From the NCBI GenBank assembly GCA_963678705.1, contig OY783213.1, positions 310,001-374,000 on the forward strand: a stretch of 64,000 nucleotides of DNA. The letters are read 5' to 3'. The DNA is from Panorpa germanica (lineage: Eukaryota > Arthropoda > Insecta > Mecoptera > Panorpidae). The position numbers and the translations under genes are program-made. Of this stretch, positions 1 to 13,578 are shown piece by piece; positions within the stretch are counted from its first letter, which is position 1, and every line of letters starts with the position of its first letter. A model generated the notes under the pieces. That model searched no databases, was not told where the DNA came from, and saw nothing but the letters and a program-made list of their open reading frames with translations.

Positions 1-276
1 CTCTAGGAACGTCTCTTGCACTATGAAGAACTATATTCATTGTTAAACATTAATTCTACAAACCGATTACCGTTCCATGAAAAGAGGCAACTATCTAATG
101 GTTGTCCTCAACTCTGGAACATGGTATTCGACGAGGACTGTGTTTCTCATTTGAAAGGTTGTGTAAACGTATGTTTTGATAAAATGTGTAGTTTCTTGAA
201 GCTACACAAAATGGCTATATCTTCAAGTAAAACAAAGATGATGATCCTTGCCTTTGGCAAGACAGATGGGACTTAA
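1..276 (+). pseudogene. R1-clade RT relic, array 1 copy 1
   Basis: The open stretch 16-276 keeps the pattern LWNMVFDE downstream of palm motif B, then jumps from VCF directly to DKMCSFLKL. The YADD-equivalent motif C and about 20 following residues are missing. The frame ends in a stop after FGKTDGT. Motif A of this copy lies before the window start. It is non-functional. Confidence 0.75.
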
Positions 277-1045
277 CAGAAAAAGGAAGAACTACAAATT
301 TGTTAACAAAGACGTTAATTTTGAGTTGCAACACAAGTGGTACCTATCTACTGTGTGTGTGTTCGATCGGCATCTGCTACTTTAGGTGAAAAAAGTGATT
401 AAAAGTGAGAAATTAATTACGGAAAAAAATTAAATATATTATATAAATACTTCTTCTAACGAAATGTATTTAAGTTTATTTTAATATTGTGCTAATTTGC
501 TCTAAAATAAGTGTTTTTAAAAACGTTTGACAGTTAGAAACCAGTGTTGAAAAATATAACTAAATATATATATGACGCGTACACGCGGTCTTATAAAAAT
601 AACCTCAAAACTGTAACTTTGTCGTTTTTGAGATAAAACAATAATAAGTGCGATAGATAAAGAAATTGATAATAATTAGATTAGTGTTAGTGCTAAAACA
701 TCAACTGGTAAAGAAATTCAAGAAATCTGTAGACCTATATAAGGAAGACCTCATATAAACACTACAAATATACGGAAAACAAAATGTTGCTTATCACTAT
801 CAAGTAAGTCAAATAACATTAACTATAAATAATATTAATACATAACAATTAGTTTATACTCGTAAAAAAGCGAGTTTCAAATAATAAAGAGAGTGTATTA
901 ATTGTTATAAGTAAACAATATATATGGTTTTCTTGAAAATTGTGACTGATTATTCATGAACAATCACACTATACCAAGATAACGCAAAAAAAAACATAAC
1001 TTGTCGCATATTATAATACTATATAGAATTTATAGAAATTCCAGG

Positions 1046-1381
1046 GTGCATTTAATAATGTCTGGTGGCCAAGTGCCCTTCAAAGAATTAGGCCGGCAAA
1101 AATCTCTAGAAACGTCTACTGCACTATGAAGAACTATATTCATTGTTAAACATTAATTTTACAAACTGATTACCGTTCCATGAAAAGAGGCAACTATCTA
1201 ATGGTTGTCCTTAACTCTGGAACATGGTATTCGACGAGGACTGTGTTTCTCACTCGAAAGGTTGTGTAAACGAATGTTTTGATAAAATGTGTAGTTCCTT
1301 GAAGCTACACAGAATGGCTATATCTTCAAGTATAACAAAGATAATGATCCTTGCCTTTGGCAAGACAGATGGGACTTAACA
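1046..1381 (+). pseudogene. R1-clade RT relic, array 1 copy 2
   Basis: The relic begins with a motif A-like stretch (FNNVWWP type, about 1051-1077). It continues through a degraded motif B region and has the same motif C deletion as copy 1. Substitutions and frame changes leave no long open frame. Confidence 0.65.
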
Positions 1382-2150
1382 GAAAAAGGAAGAACTACAT
1401 ATTTGTTAACAAAGACGTTAATTTTGATTTGCAACACAAGTGGTACCTATCTACTGTGTGTGTGTTCGATCGGCATCTGCTCCTTTAGGTAAAAAAAGTG
1501 ATTAAAAGTGAGAAATTAATTACGGAAAAAAATTAAATATATTATATAAATACTTCTTCTAACGAAATGTATTTAAGTTTATTTTAATATTGTGCTAATT
1601 TGCTCTAAAATAAGTGTTTTTAAAAACGTTTGACAGTTAGAAACCAGTGTTGAAAAATATAACTAAATATATATATGACGCGTACACGCGGTCTTATGAA
1701 AATAACCTCAAAACTGTAACTTTGTCGTTTTTGAGATAAAACAATAATAAGTGCGATAGATAAAGAAATTGATAATAATTAGATTAGTGTTAGTGCTAAA
1801 ACATCAACTGGTAAAGAAATTCAAGAAATCTGTAGACCTATATAAGGAAGACCTCATATAAACACTACAAATATACGGAAAACAAAATGTTGCTTATCAC
1901 TATCAAGTAAGTCAAATAACATTAACTATAAATAATATTAATACATAACAATTAGTTTATACTCGTAAAAAAGCGAGTTTCAAATAATAAAGAGATGTAT
2001 TAATTGTTATAAGTAAACAATATATATGGTTTTCTTGAAAATTGTGACTGATTGTTCATGAACAATCAATCACACTATACCAAGATAACGCAAAAAAAAA
2101 CATAACTTGTCGCATATTATAATACTATATAGAATTTATAAAATTCCAGG

Positions 2151-2485
2151 GTGCATTTAATAATGTCTGGTGGCCAAGTGCCCTTCGAAGAATTAGGCCG
2201 GCAAAAATCTCTAGGAACGTCTACTGCACTATGAAGAACTATATTCATTGTTAAACATTAATTTTACAAACTGATTACCGTTCCATGAAAAGAGGCAACT
2301 ATCTAATGGTTGTTTACAACTCTGGAACATGGTATTCGACGAGGACTGTGTTTCTCACTCGAAAGGTTGTGTAAACGTATGTTTTGCTAAAATGTGTAGT
2401 TTCTTGAAGCTACACAAAATGGCTATATCTTCAAGTAAAGCAAAGATGATGATCCTTGCCTTTGGCAAGACAGATGGGACTTAAC
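2151..2485 (+). pseudogene. R1-clade RT relic, array 1 copy 3
   Basis: This third copy is almost identical to copy 2 and shares the internal deletion. In the motif B region GTCCTTA of copy 2 is GTTTACA here, a local change. The following non-coding part runs into the assembly gap. Confidence 0.65.
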
Positions 2486-3210
2486 AGAAAAAGTAAGAAC
2501 TACATATTTGTTAACAAAGACGTTAATTTTGATTTGCAACACAAGTGGTACCTATCTACTGTGTGTGTGTTCGATCGGCATCTGCTACTTTAGGTGAAAA
2601 AAGTGATTAAAAGTGAGAAATTAATTACGGAAAAAAATTAAATATATTATATAAATACTTCTTCTAACGAAATGTATTTAAGTTTATTTTAATATTTTGC
2701 TAATTTGCTCTAAAATAAGTGTTTTTAAAAACGTTTGACAGTTAGAAACCAGTGTTGAAAAATATAACTAAATATATATATGACGCGTACACGCGGTCTT
2801 ATGAAAATAACCTCAAAACTGTAACTTTGTCGTTTTTGAGATAAAACAATAATAAGTGCGATAGATAAAGAAATTGATAATAATTAGATTAGTGTTAGTG
2901 CTAAAACATCAACTGGTAAAGAAATTCAAGAAATCTGTAGACCTATATAAGGAAGACCTCATATAAACACTACAAATATACGGAAAACAAAATGTTGCTT
3001 ATCACTATCAAGTAAGTCAAATAACATTAACTATAAATAATATTAATACATAACAATTAGTTTATACTCGTAAAAAAGCGAGTTTCAAATAATAAAGAGA
3101 TGTATTAATTGTTATAAGTAAACAATATATATGGTTTTCTTGAAAATTGTGACTGATTGTTCATGAACAATCAATCACACTATACCAAGATAACGCAAAA
3201 AAAAACAAAA

Positions 3211-3410
3211 NNNNNNNNNNNNNNNNNNNNNNNNNNNNNNNNNNNNNNNNNNNNNNNNNNNNNNNNNNNNNNNNNNNNNNNNNNNNNNNNNNNNNNNNNN
3301 NNNNNNNNNNNNNNNNNNNNNNNNNNNNNNNNNNNNNNNNNNNNNNNNNNNNNNNNNNNNNNNNNNNNNNNNNNNNNNNNNNNNNNNNNNNNNNNNNNNN
3401 NNNNNNNNNN
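3211..3410. other. Assembly gap (200 Ns)
   Basis: Exactly 200 N bases, a size typical of a placeholder rather than a measured gap. The satellite changes orientation and monomer length across it, so the join between the two arrays is not proven. Confidence 0.97.
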
Positions 3411-4179
3411 GGTTTTTGCCGGCCTAATTCTTTGAAGTTCACTTGGCCACCAGACATTATCAAAGGCACACTGAATTTCTATAAATATCTCATGTACATA
3501 CTTGTACTTAAGCCTACTTACTTATTATTTGTTTGTTACCATGGATTGTTCATGAACGATCAATCACTATTTCCAAGAAAACTGCATATATTGTTCACTT
3601 AATCACTTATTACAATTAATACACTCTCTTTATTATTTGAAACACGCATTTATATAAACTAATTCTTATGTTTTAATATTATTTATAGTTAATGTTAATC
3701 GACTTACTTAATAGTGGGCGGCAACCTTTTGTCTTCCGTATATTTGTAGTGTTTATATGAGGTTTTCCTTAAATAGCTTTACAGATTTCTTGAATTTATT
3801 AATCACTTGATGTTTTAGCACTAACACTAACCTAATTATTATCACTTTTTTTGTCTATCGCACTTATTAATGTCTTATATCAAACAACAAAGTTACAATT
3901 TTGAGGTTATGTTTATAAAACCGCAACTACGCGTAATGAAAAATTCGTTTTTAACACTGCTTTCCAACTGTTAAACTTTTGTAAAAACACTTTGTTTAGG
4001 GTAAATTAACACAAATTTAAAACAAACTTAAATACTTTTCGTTAGAAAAAGTATTCATATAATTTATTTAATTTTCTTCCGTAATTAATTTCTCACTTTT
4101 AATCACTTTTTTCACCCAAAGTAGCAGGAGCCGATCACACACGTAGTAGATAGGGACTACTTGTGTTGCAAAACAATAT
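3411..4179. repeat. Satellite monomer, motif A end plus non-coding half
   Basis: This first monomer after the gap starts with the reverse complement of the RT motif A region (3411-3480). The rest is the non-coding half. It is nearly identical to 15062-15300, eight monomers downstream. I see no gene in it. Confidence 0.8.
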
Positions 4180-5045
4180 TAACGTCCTTGTAAACCAATA
4201 CGTAGGTCTTCCTATTTCTATTAAGTCCCATCTGTCTTGCCAAAGCTTATGCATATATGAATTCATCTCTTTGGCAATACATTTGGTATCGTCTCCAGAC
4301 TTTTATCCTACAGCCGCATTAACTTTAAATCCTCGAAATTTAATTTTTTCAGTTTTAGCGTAATTTGTACTTGAGTGAGTGCATAAGTGATTTTTAAATC
4401 TAAAGGAATTGTTCCCAAAATCACCTGCACCACTTCTGTAGATACAGTTCTGCAACACCGCGTCATCGTCAATAACATAGTTCTTTGCATAGAGGATCCG
4501 AAAGATTGATCCAGTGGAACCATGCCGAAGCACAATACACAACCATTGGCATAAATTCCTTCTTGTATAGTGTCGGCATAGTTGCCGAATTTAAGCTCCA
4601 TTTCATCCTTGTGACACGCGCAAGGTGTGTTACAAGTTTATCATTTGTTGTTACCGTATTTGTTTCGTAGCTTTGTAGCTTCAAAAAACTACAGATTTTA
4701 TCTATAGCAGGTCGAGAACAACTTTCTAGTTGTTCTTTACTATTTGCACCGATAAGGATCACATTATCGTCGGCAAAACATACGTATACATAACCTTTCA
4801 AGTTAGAAACACAGTTCTCGTCGAATACCATGTTACAAAGCTCAGGCCCCATTACGGATGGCTGAGGACAACCTTTAGATAGTTGCCTTTACATGGAACG
4901 GTAATCGGTTTGTAAAATTAATGTTCAACAATAAAAATAGTTCTTCATAGCGCAGTAGACGTATCTCGAGGTTTTTGCCGGCCTAATTCTTTGAAGGTCA
5001 CTTGGCCACCAGACATTATCAAAGGCACACTGAATTTCTATAAAT
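4180..5045 (-). pseudogene. R1-clade RT relic (monomer ending near 5045)
   Basis: Palm motif A (FDNVWWP) lies near 5018-5000 and the motif B region GPELCNMVFDE near 4850. Motif C is CFADDNVIL with both Asp residues kept. A 127-codon stretch (4469-4852) is followed by a different frame (4308-4601) carrying RCCRTVSTEVVQVILG, the post-RT signature of the R1 clade. At least one frameshift separates them. Confidence 0.8.
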
Positions 5046-5154
5046 ATCTAATGTACATACTTGTACTTAAGCCTACTTACTTACCATTTGTTTGTTACCA
5101 TTGATTGTTCATGAACGATCAATTACTATTTTCAAAAAAACCGCATATATTGTT

Positions 5155-5765
5155 TCTGATACAGTTCTGCAACAACACGTAATCGTTAATAACATAGTTT
5201 CTTGCATGGAGGATCCGGAAGATTGTTCCTGTAGTACCATGCCAAAGCACAATACACAACCATTGACATACATGCCCCGTTGTATAGTGTCGGCATAGTT
5301 GCCGAGTTTAAGCTCTATTCCGTACTTGTGACACGCGCAAGGTGTGTTACAAGTTTATCATTCGTTGTTACCGTATTTGTTTCGTAGCTTTGTAGCTTCA
5401 AGAAACTACAGCTTTTATCTATAGCAGTTTGAGAACGGCTTTCTAGTTGTTCTCTGCTATTTGCACCGATAAGGATCACATTATCGTCGGCAAAACATAC
5501 GTTTACACAACCTTTCGAGTGAGAAACACAGTTCTCGTCGAATACCATGTTCCAGAGCTCAGGCCCCATTACGGATTGCTAAGGACAACCTTTAGATAGT
5601 TGCTTTTTTCATAAAACGGTAATTGGTTTGTAAAATTAATGTTTGACAATGAAAATAGATCTCCATAGCGCAGTAGACGTACCTAGACGTTTTTGCTGGC
5701 CTAATTCTTTGAAGGTCACTTGGCCACTAAACATTATCAAAGGCACACTGAATTTCTATAAATAT
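5155..5765 (-). pseudogene. R1-clade RT relic in the truncated 720-bp monomer
   Basis: The open stretch 5315-5569 keeps GPELWNMVFDE and CFADDNVIL. The monomer has lost its non-coding half and the 3' end of the relic: sequence jumps near 5157 from the block following the palindrome directly into the post-RT region. The remaining part matches the monomer ending near 12018 best (shared QTAI.KSCSF variant). Confidence 0.8.
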
Positions 5766-6414
5766 CTCATGTACATACTTGTACTTAAGCCTTCTTACTT
5801 ACCATTTGTTTGTTACCATTAATTGTTCATGAACGATCAATCACTATTTCCAAGAAAACCGCATATATTACTCTCTTTATTATTTGATACACGCATTTAT
5901 ATAAACTAATTCTTATGTTTTAATATTATTTATGGTTAATGTTAATCGACTTACTTAATAGTGGGCGGCAACCTTTTGTCTTCCGTATATTTGTAGTGTT
6001 TATATAAGGTCTTCCTTATAAAGCTCTACAGATTTCTTGAATTTCTTAACCACTTGATGTTTTAGCACTAACACTAACCCAATTATTATCCCTTTTTTTG
6101 TCTATCGCACTTATTAATGTCTTATATCAAACAACAAAGTTACAATTTTAAGGTTATGTTTACAAGACCATGTGTACGCGCAATGAAAAATTCGTTTTTA
6201 ACACTGCTTTCCAACTGTCAAGCTTTTGTAAAAACACTTTGTTTAGGGTAAATTAACACAAATTTAAAACAAACTTAAATACTTTTCGTTAGAAAAAGTA
6301 TTCATATAATTTATTTAATTTTTCTCCGTAATTAATTTCTCACTTTTAATCACTTTTTTCACCTAAAGTAGCAGGAGCCGATCACACACGTAGTAGATAG
6401 GGACCACTTGTGTT

Positions 6415-7322
6415 GCAAAGCAATATTAACGTCCTTGTAAACCAATACGTAGGTCTTCCTATTTCTATTAAGTCCCATCTGTATTGCCAGAGCTTATGCA
6501 TATATGCATTCGTCTCTTTTGCAATACATTTGGTATCGTCTCCAGACATTTATCCTACAGCCGCATTAACTTTAAATCCTCAAAATTTGTCGCCTTAACT
6601 TTAAATCATCAAAATTTGATTTTTTCAGTTCTAGAGTAATTTGTACTTAAGTGAGTGCATGAGTTATTTTTTAATCTGAAGGAATTGTCTCCAATATCAC
6701 CTGCACCACTTCTGTAGATACAGTTCTGCAACATCGCGTCATCGTCAATAACATAGTTCTTAGCATGGAGGATCCGGAAGATTGATCCTGTGGAACCATG
6801 CCGAAGCACAATACACAACCATTGGCATAAATTCCTTCTTGTAAAGTGTCGGCATAGTTGCCGAATTTAAGCTCCATTCCGTCCTTGTGACACGCGCAAT
6901 GTGTGTTACAAGTTTATCATTTGTTGTTACCGTATTTGTTTCGTAGCTTTGTAGCTTCAAGAAACTACAGATTTTATCTATAGCAGGTCGAGAACGGCTT
7001 CCTAGTTGTTCTCTACTATTTGCACCGATAAGGATCACATTATTGTCGCTAAAACATACGTTTACACAACCTTTCGAGTGAGAAACACAGTTCTCGTCGA
7101 ATACCATGTTCCAGAGGTCAGGCGCCATTACGGATCGCTGAGGACAACCTTTAGATAGTTGCCTTTTCATTGAACGGTAATCGGTTTGTAAAATTATTGT
7201 TCGACATTAAAAATAGTTCTTCATAGTGCAGTAGACGTACCTAGAGGCTTTTGCCGGTCTATTTCTTTGAAGGTCACTTGGCCACCAGACATTATAAAAG
7301 GCACACTAAATTACTATAAATA
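6415..7322 (-). pseudogene. R1-clade RT relic (monomer ending near 7322)
   Basis: The 136-codon stretch 6760-7170 contains GCPQRSVMAP (motif B) but CFSDNNVIL at motif C, so the second catalytic Asp is lost. The post-RT segment (6671-6877) lies in another frame. Confidence 0.8.
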
Positions 7323-7989
7323 ATTCATGTAAATACTTGTACTTAAGCCTTCTTACTTACTATTTGTTTGTTACCATTGATTGTTCATGAACGATCAATC
7401 ACTATTTCCAAGAAAACCGCATATATTACTCTCTTTATTATTTGAAACTCGCATTTATATAAACTAATTCTTATGTTTTAATATTATTTATAGTTAATGT
7501 TAATCGAATTACTTAATAGTAAGCTGTAACCTTTTGTCTTCCGTAAATTTGTAGTGTTTATATAAGGTATTTCTTATAAAGCTAAGGTATTCCTTATAAA
7601 GCTCTACTGATTTCTTGAATTTCTTAACCACTTAATGTTTTAGCACTAACACTAGCCTTATTATTATCACTTTTTTTGTCTATCGCACTTATTAATGTCT
7701 TATATCAAACAACAAAGTTACAATTTTGAGGTTATGTTTATAAGACCGCGTGTACGCGTAATGAAAAATTCGTTTTTAACACTGCTTTCCAACTGTTAAA
7801 CTTTTGTAAAAACACTTTGTTTAAGGTAAATTAACACAAATTTAAAACAAACTTAAATACTTTTCGTTAGAAAAAGTATTCATATAATTTATTTAATTTT
7901 TTTCCGTAATTAATTACTCACTTTTAATCACTTTTTTCACCTAAAGTAGCAGTAGTTGATCACACACATAGTAGATTTAGACTACTTGT

Positions 7990-8880
7990 GTTGCAAAGCA
8001 ATATTTACGTCCTTGTAAACCAATACGTGGGTCTCCCTTTTTCTATTAAGTCTTATCTGTCTTGCCAGAGCTTATGCATATATGCATTCATCTCTTTGGC
8101 AATACATTTGGTATCGTCTCCAGACTTTTATCCTACAGCCGCATTAACTTTAAATCCTCGAAATTTAATTTTTTCAGTTTTAGCGTAATTTGTACTTGAG
8201 TGAGTGCATAAGTGATTTTTAAATCTAAAAGAATTGTTCTCGAAATCACCTGCACCACTTCTGTAGATACAGTTCTGCAACACCGCGTCATCGTCAATAA
8301 CATAGTTCTTTGCATGGAGGATCCGAAAGATTAATCCTGTGGAACCATGCCGAAGCACAATACACAACCATTGGCATAAATGCCTTCTTGTATAGTGTCG
8401 GCATAGTTGCCGAGTTTAAGCTCTATTCCGTCCTTGTGACACGCGCAAGGTGTGTTACAAGTTTACTATTCGTTGTTACCGTATTTGTTTCGTAGCTTTG
8501 TAGCTTTAAGAAACTACAAACTTTATCTATAGCAGGTCGAGAACGGCTTTCTAGTTGTTCTCTACTATTTGCACTGATAAGGATTACATTATCGTCAAGA
8601 AAACATACGTTTACACAACCTTTCGAGTGAGAAACACAGTTCTCGTCAAATACCATGTTCCAGAGCTCAGGCCTCATTACGGATCGCTGAAGACAACCTT
8701 TAGATAGTTGCCTTTTCATGGAACAGCAATTGATTTGTAAAAATTATGTTCGACAATAAAAATAGTTCTCCATAGCACTGTAGACGTACCTAGAAGTTTT
8801 TGCCGGCCTTATTCTTTAAAGGTCACTTGGTCACCGGACATTATCAAAGGCACACTGAATTTCTATAAATATCTCATGTA
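7990..8880 (-). pseudogene. R1-clade RT relic (monomer ending near 8880)
   Basis: The stretch 8423-8719 carries GCLQRSVMRP and CFLDDNVIL. The Leu variant of motif C defines a subgroup shared with the relics ending near 10430, 29787, 31376 and 35010. Later frames are broken. Confidence 0.8.
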
Positions 8881-9544
8881 CATACTTGTACTTAAGCCTA
8901 CTTACTTACCATTTGTTTGTTACCATTGATTGTTCATGAACGATCAATCACTATTTCCAAGAAAACCGCATATCTTGTTCACTTAATCACTTATATCATT
9001 TAATACACTCTCTTTATTATTTGAAACACGCATTTATATAAACTAATTCTTATGTTTTAATATTATTTATAGTTAATGTTAATCGACTTACTTAATAGTG
9101 GGCAACAACCTTTTGTCTTCCGTATATTTGTAGTGTTTATAAGAGGTCTTCCTTATATAGCTCTACAGATTTCTTTAATTTCTTAACCACTGGATGTTTT
9201 AGCACTAACACTAACTTAATTATTATCACTTTTTTTGCCTATCGCACTTATTAATGTCTTATATCAAACAACAAAGTTACAATTTTGAGGTTATGTTTAT
9301 AAGACCGCGTGTAAGCGTAATGAAAAATTCGTTTTTAACACTGCTTTCCAACTGTTAAACGTTTGTAAAAACACTTTGTTTAAGGTAAATTAACACAAAT
9401 TTAAAACAAATTTAAATTCTTTTCGCTAGAAAAAGTATTCATATAATTTATTTAATTTTGTGCCGTAATTAATTTCTCACTTTTAATTACTTTTTTCACC
9501 TAAAGTAGCAGGAGCCGATCACACACATAGTAGATAGAAACCAC

Positions 9545-10430
9545 TTGTGTTGCAAAGCAATATTAACGTCCTTGTTAACCAATACGTAGGTCTTTCTTTT
9601 TCTATTAAGTCCCATCTGTCTTGCCAGAGCTTATGCATATATGCATTCATCTCTTTGCCAGTACATTTGGTATCGTCTCTAGACTTTTATCCTACAGCCG
9701 CATTAACTTTAAATCTTTAAAATTTGATTTTTTTAGTTTTAGCGTAATTTGTACTTGAGTGAGTGCATGTGCAATTTTCAAGTCTAAAGGAATTGTCCCC
9801 GATATCACCTGCACCACTTCTGTAGATACAGTTCTGCAACAACGCGTCATCGTCAATAACATAGTGCTTTGCATGGAGGTTTCGGAAGATTGATCCTGTG
9901 GTACCATGCCGAAGCACAATACACAACCATTGGCATAAATGCCTTCTTGTATAGTGCCGGCATAGTTGCTGAGTTTAAGCTCCATTCCGTCCTTGTGACA
10001 CGCGCAATGTGTGTTACAAGTTTACCATTCGTTGTAACCGTATTTGTTTCGTAGCTTTGTAGCTCTAAGAAACTACAGATTTTATCTATAGCAGGTCGAG
10101 AACGGCTTTCTAGTTGTTTTCTACTATTTGCACCGATAAGAATCACATAATCGTCAAGAAAACATACGTTTACACAACCTTTCGAGTGAGAAACACAGTT
10201 CTCGTCAAATACCATGTTCCAGAGCTCAGGCCTCATTACGGATCGCTGAAAACAACCTTTAGATAGTTGCCTTTTCATGAAACAGTAATTGATTAGTAAA
10301 AATTATGTTTGACAATGAAGAAAGTTCTCCATAGCACTGTAGACGTACCTAGAAGTTTTTGCCGGCCTAATTCTTTGAAGGTCACTTGGTCACCGGACAT
10401 TATCAAAAGCACACTGAATTTCTATAAATA
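9545..10430 (-). pseudogene. R1-clade RT relic (monomer ending near 10430)
   Basis: The 141-codon stretch 9853-10278 has CFLDDYVIL. Its lower part is almost identical to 34304-34860 on the far side of element A, which indicates exchange or shared ancestry between the two array blocks. Confidence 0.8.
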
Positions 10431-11104
10431 TCTCATGTACATACTTGTACTTAAGCCTACTTACTTACCATTTGTTTGTTACCATTGATTGTTCATGAAC
10501 GATCAATCACTATTTCCAAGAAAACCGCATATCTTGTTCACTTAATCACTTATATCATTTAATACACTCTCTTTATTATTTGAAACACGCATTTATATAA
10601 TCTAATTCTTATGTTTTAATATTATTTATAGTTAATGTTATTCGACTTCTTTAATAGTGGGCGGCAACCTTTTGTCTTCCGTATATTTGTAGTGTTTGTT
10701 AGAGGTCTTCCTTATATAGCTCTACAGATTTCTTGAATTTCTTAACCACCTGATGTTTTAGCACTAACACTAACCTAATTATTATCACTTTTTTTGTCTA
10801 TCGCACTTATTAATGTCTTATATCAAACAACAAAGTTACAATTTTGAGGTTATGTTTATAAGACCGCGTGAACGCGTAATGAAAAATTCGTTTTTAACAC
10901 TGCTTTCCTACTGTCAAACTTTTGTAAAAACACTTTGTTAAGGGTAAATTAACACAAATTTAAAACTAACTTAAATACTTTTCGTTAGAAAAATTATTTA
11001 TATAATTTATTTAATTTTTTTCCGTAATTAATTTCTCACTTTTAATCACTTTTTTCACCTAAAGTAGCAGGAGCTGATCACACACATAGTAGATATCGAC
11101 CACT

Positions 11105-12018
11105 TATGTTGCAGAGCAATATTAGCGTCCTTGTAAACCAATACGTAGGTCTCCCTTTTTCTATTAAGTCCCATCTGTCTTGCCAGAGCTTATGCATATA
11201 TGCATTCATCTCTTTGGCAATACATTTGGTATCGTCTCTAGACTTTTATCCTACAGTCGCATTAACTTTAAATCCTCAAAATTTGTCGCATTAACTTTAA
11301 ATCATCAAAATTTGATTTTTTCAGTTCTAGCGTAATTTGTTCTTGAGTGAGTGCATGAGTGATTTTTAAATCTAAAGGAATTGTCTCCGAAATCACCTGC
11401 ACTACTTTTGTAGATACAGTTCTGCAACAACGCGTCATCGTCAATAACATAGTTCTTTGCATGGAGGATCCGAAAGATTGATCCTGTGGTACCATGCCGA
11501 AGCACAATACACAACCATTGGCATAAATGCCCCCTTGTATAGTGTCGGCATAGTTGCCGAGTTTAAGCTCCATTCCGTCCTTGTGACACGCGCAAGGTGT
11601 GTTACAAGTTTATCATTTGTTGTTACCGTATTTAATTCGTAGCTTAGTAGCTTCAAGAAACTACAGCTTTTATATATAGCAGTTTGAGAACGGCTTTCTA
11701 GTTGTTCTCTGCTATTTGCACCGATAAGGATCACATTATCGTCGGCAAAACATACGTTTACACAACCTTTCGAATGAGAAACACAGTTCTCGTCGAATAC
11801 CATGTTCCAGAGCTCAGGCCCCATTACGGATTGCTAAGGACAACCTTTAGATAGTTGCTTTTTTCATAAAACGGTAATTGGTTTGTAAAATTAATGTTCG
11901 ACAATGAAAATAGTTCTCCATAGCGCAGTAGACGTATCTAGACGTTTTTGCTGGCCTAATTCTTTGAAGGTCACTTGGCCACTAAACATTATCAAAGGCA
12001 CACTGAATTTCTATAAAT
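11105..12018 (-). pseudogene. R1-clade RT relic (monomer ending near 12018)
   Basis: The stretch 11441-11824 keeps GPELWNMVFDE and an intact CFADDNVIL. The post-RT segment 11268-11573 lies in another frame. Confidence 0.8.
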
Positions 12019-12664
12019 ATCTCATGTACATACTTGTACTTAAGCCTACTTACTTACCATTTGTTTGTTACCATTGATTGTTCATGAACGATCAATCACT
12101 ATTTCCAAGAAAACCGCATATATTACTCTCTTTATTATTTGATACACGCATTTATATAAACTAATTCTTATGTTTTAATATTATTTATGGTTAATGTTTA
12201 TCGACTTACTTAATAGTGGGCGGCAACCTTTTGTCTTCCGTATATTTGTAGTGTTTATATAAGGTCTTCCTTATAAAGCTCTACAAGTTTCTTGAATTTC
12301 TTAACCACTTGATGTTTTAGCACTAACACTAACCCAATTATTATCACTTTTTTTGTCTATCGCACTTAATAATGTCTTATATCAAACAACAAAGTTACAA
12401 TTTTAAGGTTATGTTTACAAGACCATGTGTACGCGTAATGAAAAATTCGTTTTTAAGACTGCTTTCCAACTGTCAAGCTTTTGTAAAAACACTTTGTTAA
12501 GGGTAAATTAACACAAATTTAAAACAAACTTAAATACTTTTCGTTAGAAAAAGTATTCATATAATTTATTTAGTTTTTCTCCGTAATTAATTTCTCACTT
12601 TTAATCACTTTTTTCACCTAAAGTAGCAGGAGCCGATCACACACGTAGTAGATAGGGACCACTT

Positions 12665-13578
12665 GTGTTGCAAAGCAATATTAACGTCCTTGTAAACCAA
12701 TACGTAGGTCTTCCTATTTCTATCAAGTCCCATATGTATTGCCAGAGCTTATGCATATATGCATTCGTCTCTTTTGCAATATATTTGGTATCGTCTCCAG
12801 ACTTTTATCCTACAGCCGCATTAACTTTAAATCCTCAAAATTTGTCGCATTAACTTTAAATCATCAAAATTTGATTTTTTCAGTTCTAGCGTAATTTGTA
12901 CTTAAGTGAGTGCATGAGTTATTTTTTAATCTGAAGGAATTGTCTCCAATATCACCTGCACCACTTCTGTACATACAGTTCTGCAACATCGCGTCATCGT
13001 CAATAACATAGTTCTTAGCATGTAGGATCCGGAAGATTGATCCTGTGGAACCATGCCGAAGCACAATACACAACCATTGGCATAAATTCCTCCTTGTATA
13101 GCGTCGGCATAGTTGCCAAAATTAAGCTCCATTCCGTCCTTGTGACACGCGCAAGGTGTGTTACAAGTTTATCATTCGTTGTTACCGTATTTGTTTCGTA
13201 GCTTTGTAGGTTCAAAAAACTACAGATTTTATCTATAGCAGGTCGAGAACAACTTTCTGGTGGTTCTCTACTATTTGCACCGATAAGGATCACATTATCG
13301 TCGGCAAAACATACGTTTACACAACCTTTCGAGTGAGAAACACAGTTCTCGTCGAATACCATGTTTTAGAGCTCAGGCCCTATAACGGATCGCTGAGGAC
13401 AACCTTTAGATATTTGCCTTTTCATGGAACGGTAATCGGTTTGTAAAATTAATGTTCGACAATAAAAATAGTTCTCCATAGCGCAGTAAACGTACCTAGA
13501 AGTTTTCGCCGGCCTAATTCTTTGAAGGTCACTTGGCCACCAGACATTATCAAAGGCACACTAAATTTCTATAAGTAT
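12665..13578 (-). pseudogene. R1-clade RT relic (monomer ending near 13578)
   Basis: The stretch 13015-13362 keeps CFADDNVIL. A stop replaces the Trp just before NMVFDE (near 13366). It resembles the relic ending near 7322, about 6.25 kb upstream. Confidence 0.8.

Larger units (their letters stand above)
1..3210 (+). repeat. Tandem satellite array 1, short (about 1.1 kb) monomer
   Basis: Three head-to-tail copies start near 1, 1106 and 2210 and are nearly identical. Each has an R1-type reverse-transcriptase relic of about 330 bp on the + strand followed by about 770 bp of AT-rich non-coding DNA. The monomer is a shorter variant of the 1.56-1.59 kb monomer found beyond the gap. It lacks roughly 450 bp, including the FADD catalytic motif and the region after the RT palm. 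Apart from the relics I see no gene here. Confidence 0.9.

Noticed and set aside
3157-3469. Frames running through the N gap
   Set aside because: They consist mostly of unknown residues and are an artefact of translating Ns.
4163-4363. 60-80 codon + strand frames starting MLQ.NI.VLVNQYVGLP in almost every satellite monomer
   Set aside because: These are antisense to the RT relic. Their conservation follows from the tandem repeat, and their reading direction has no family match.
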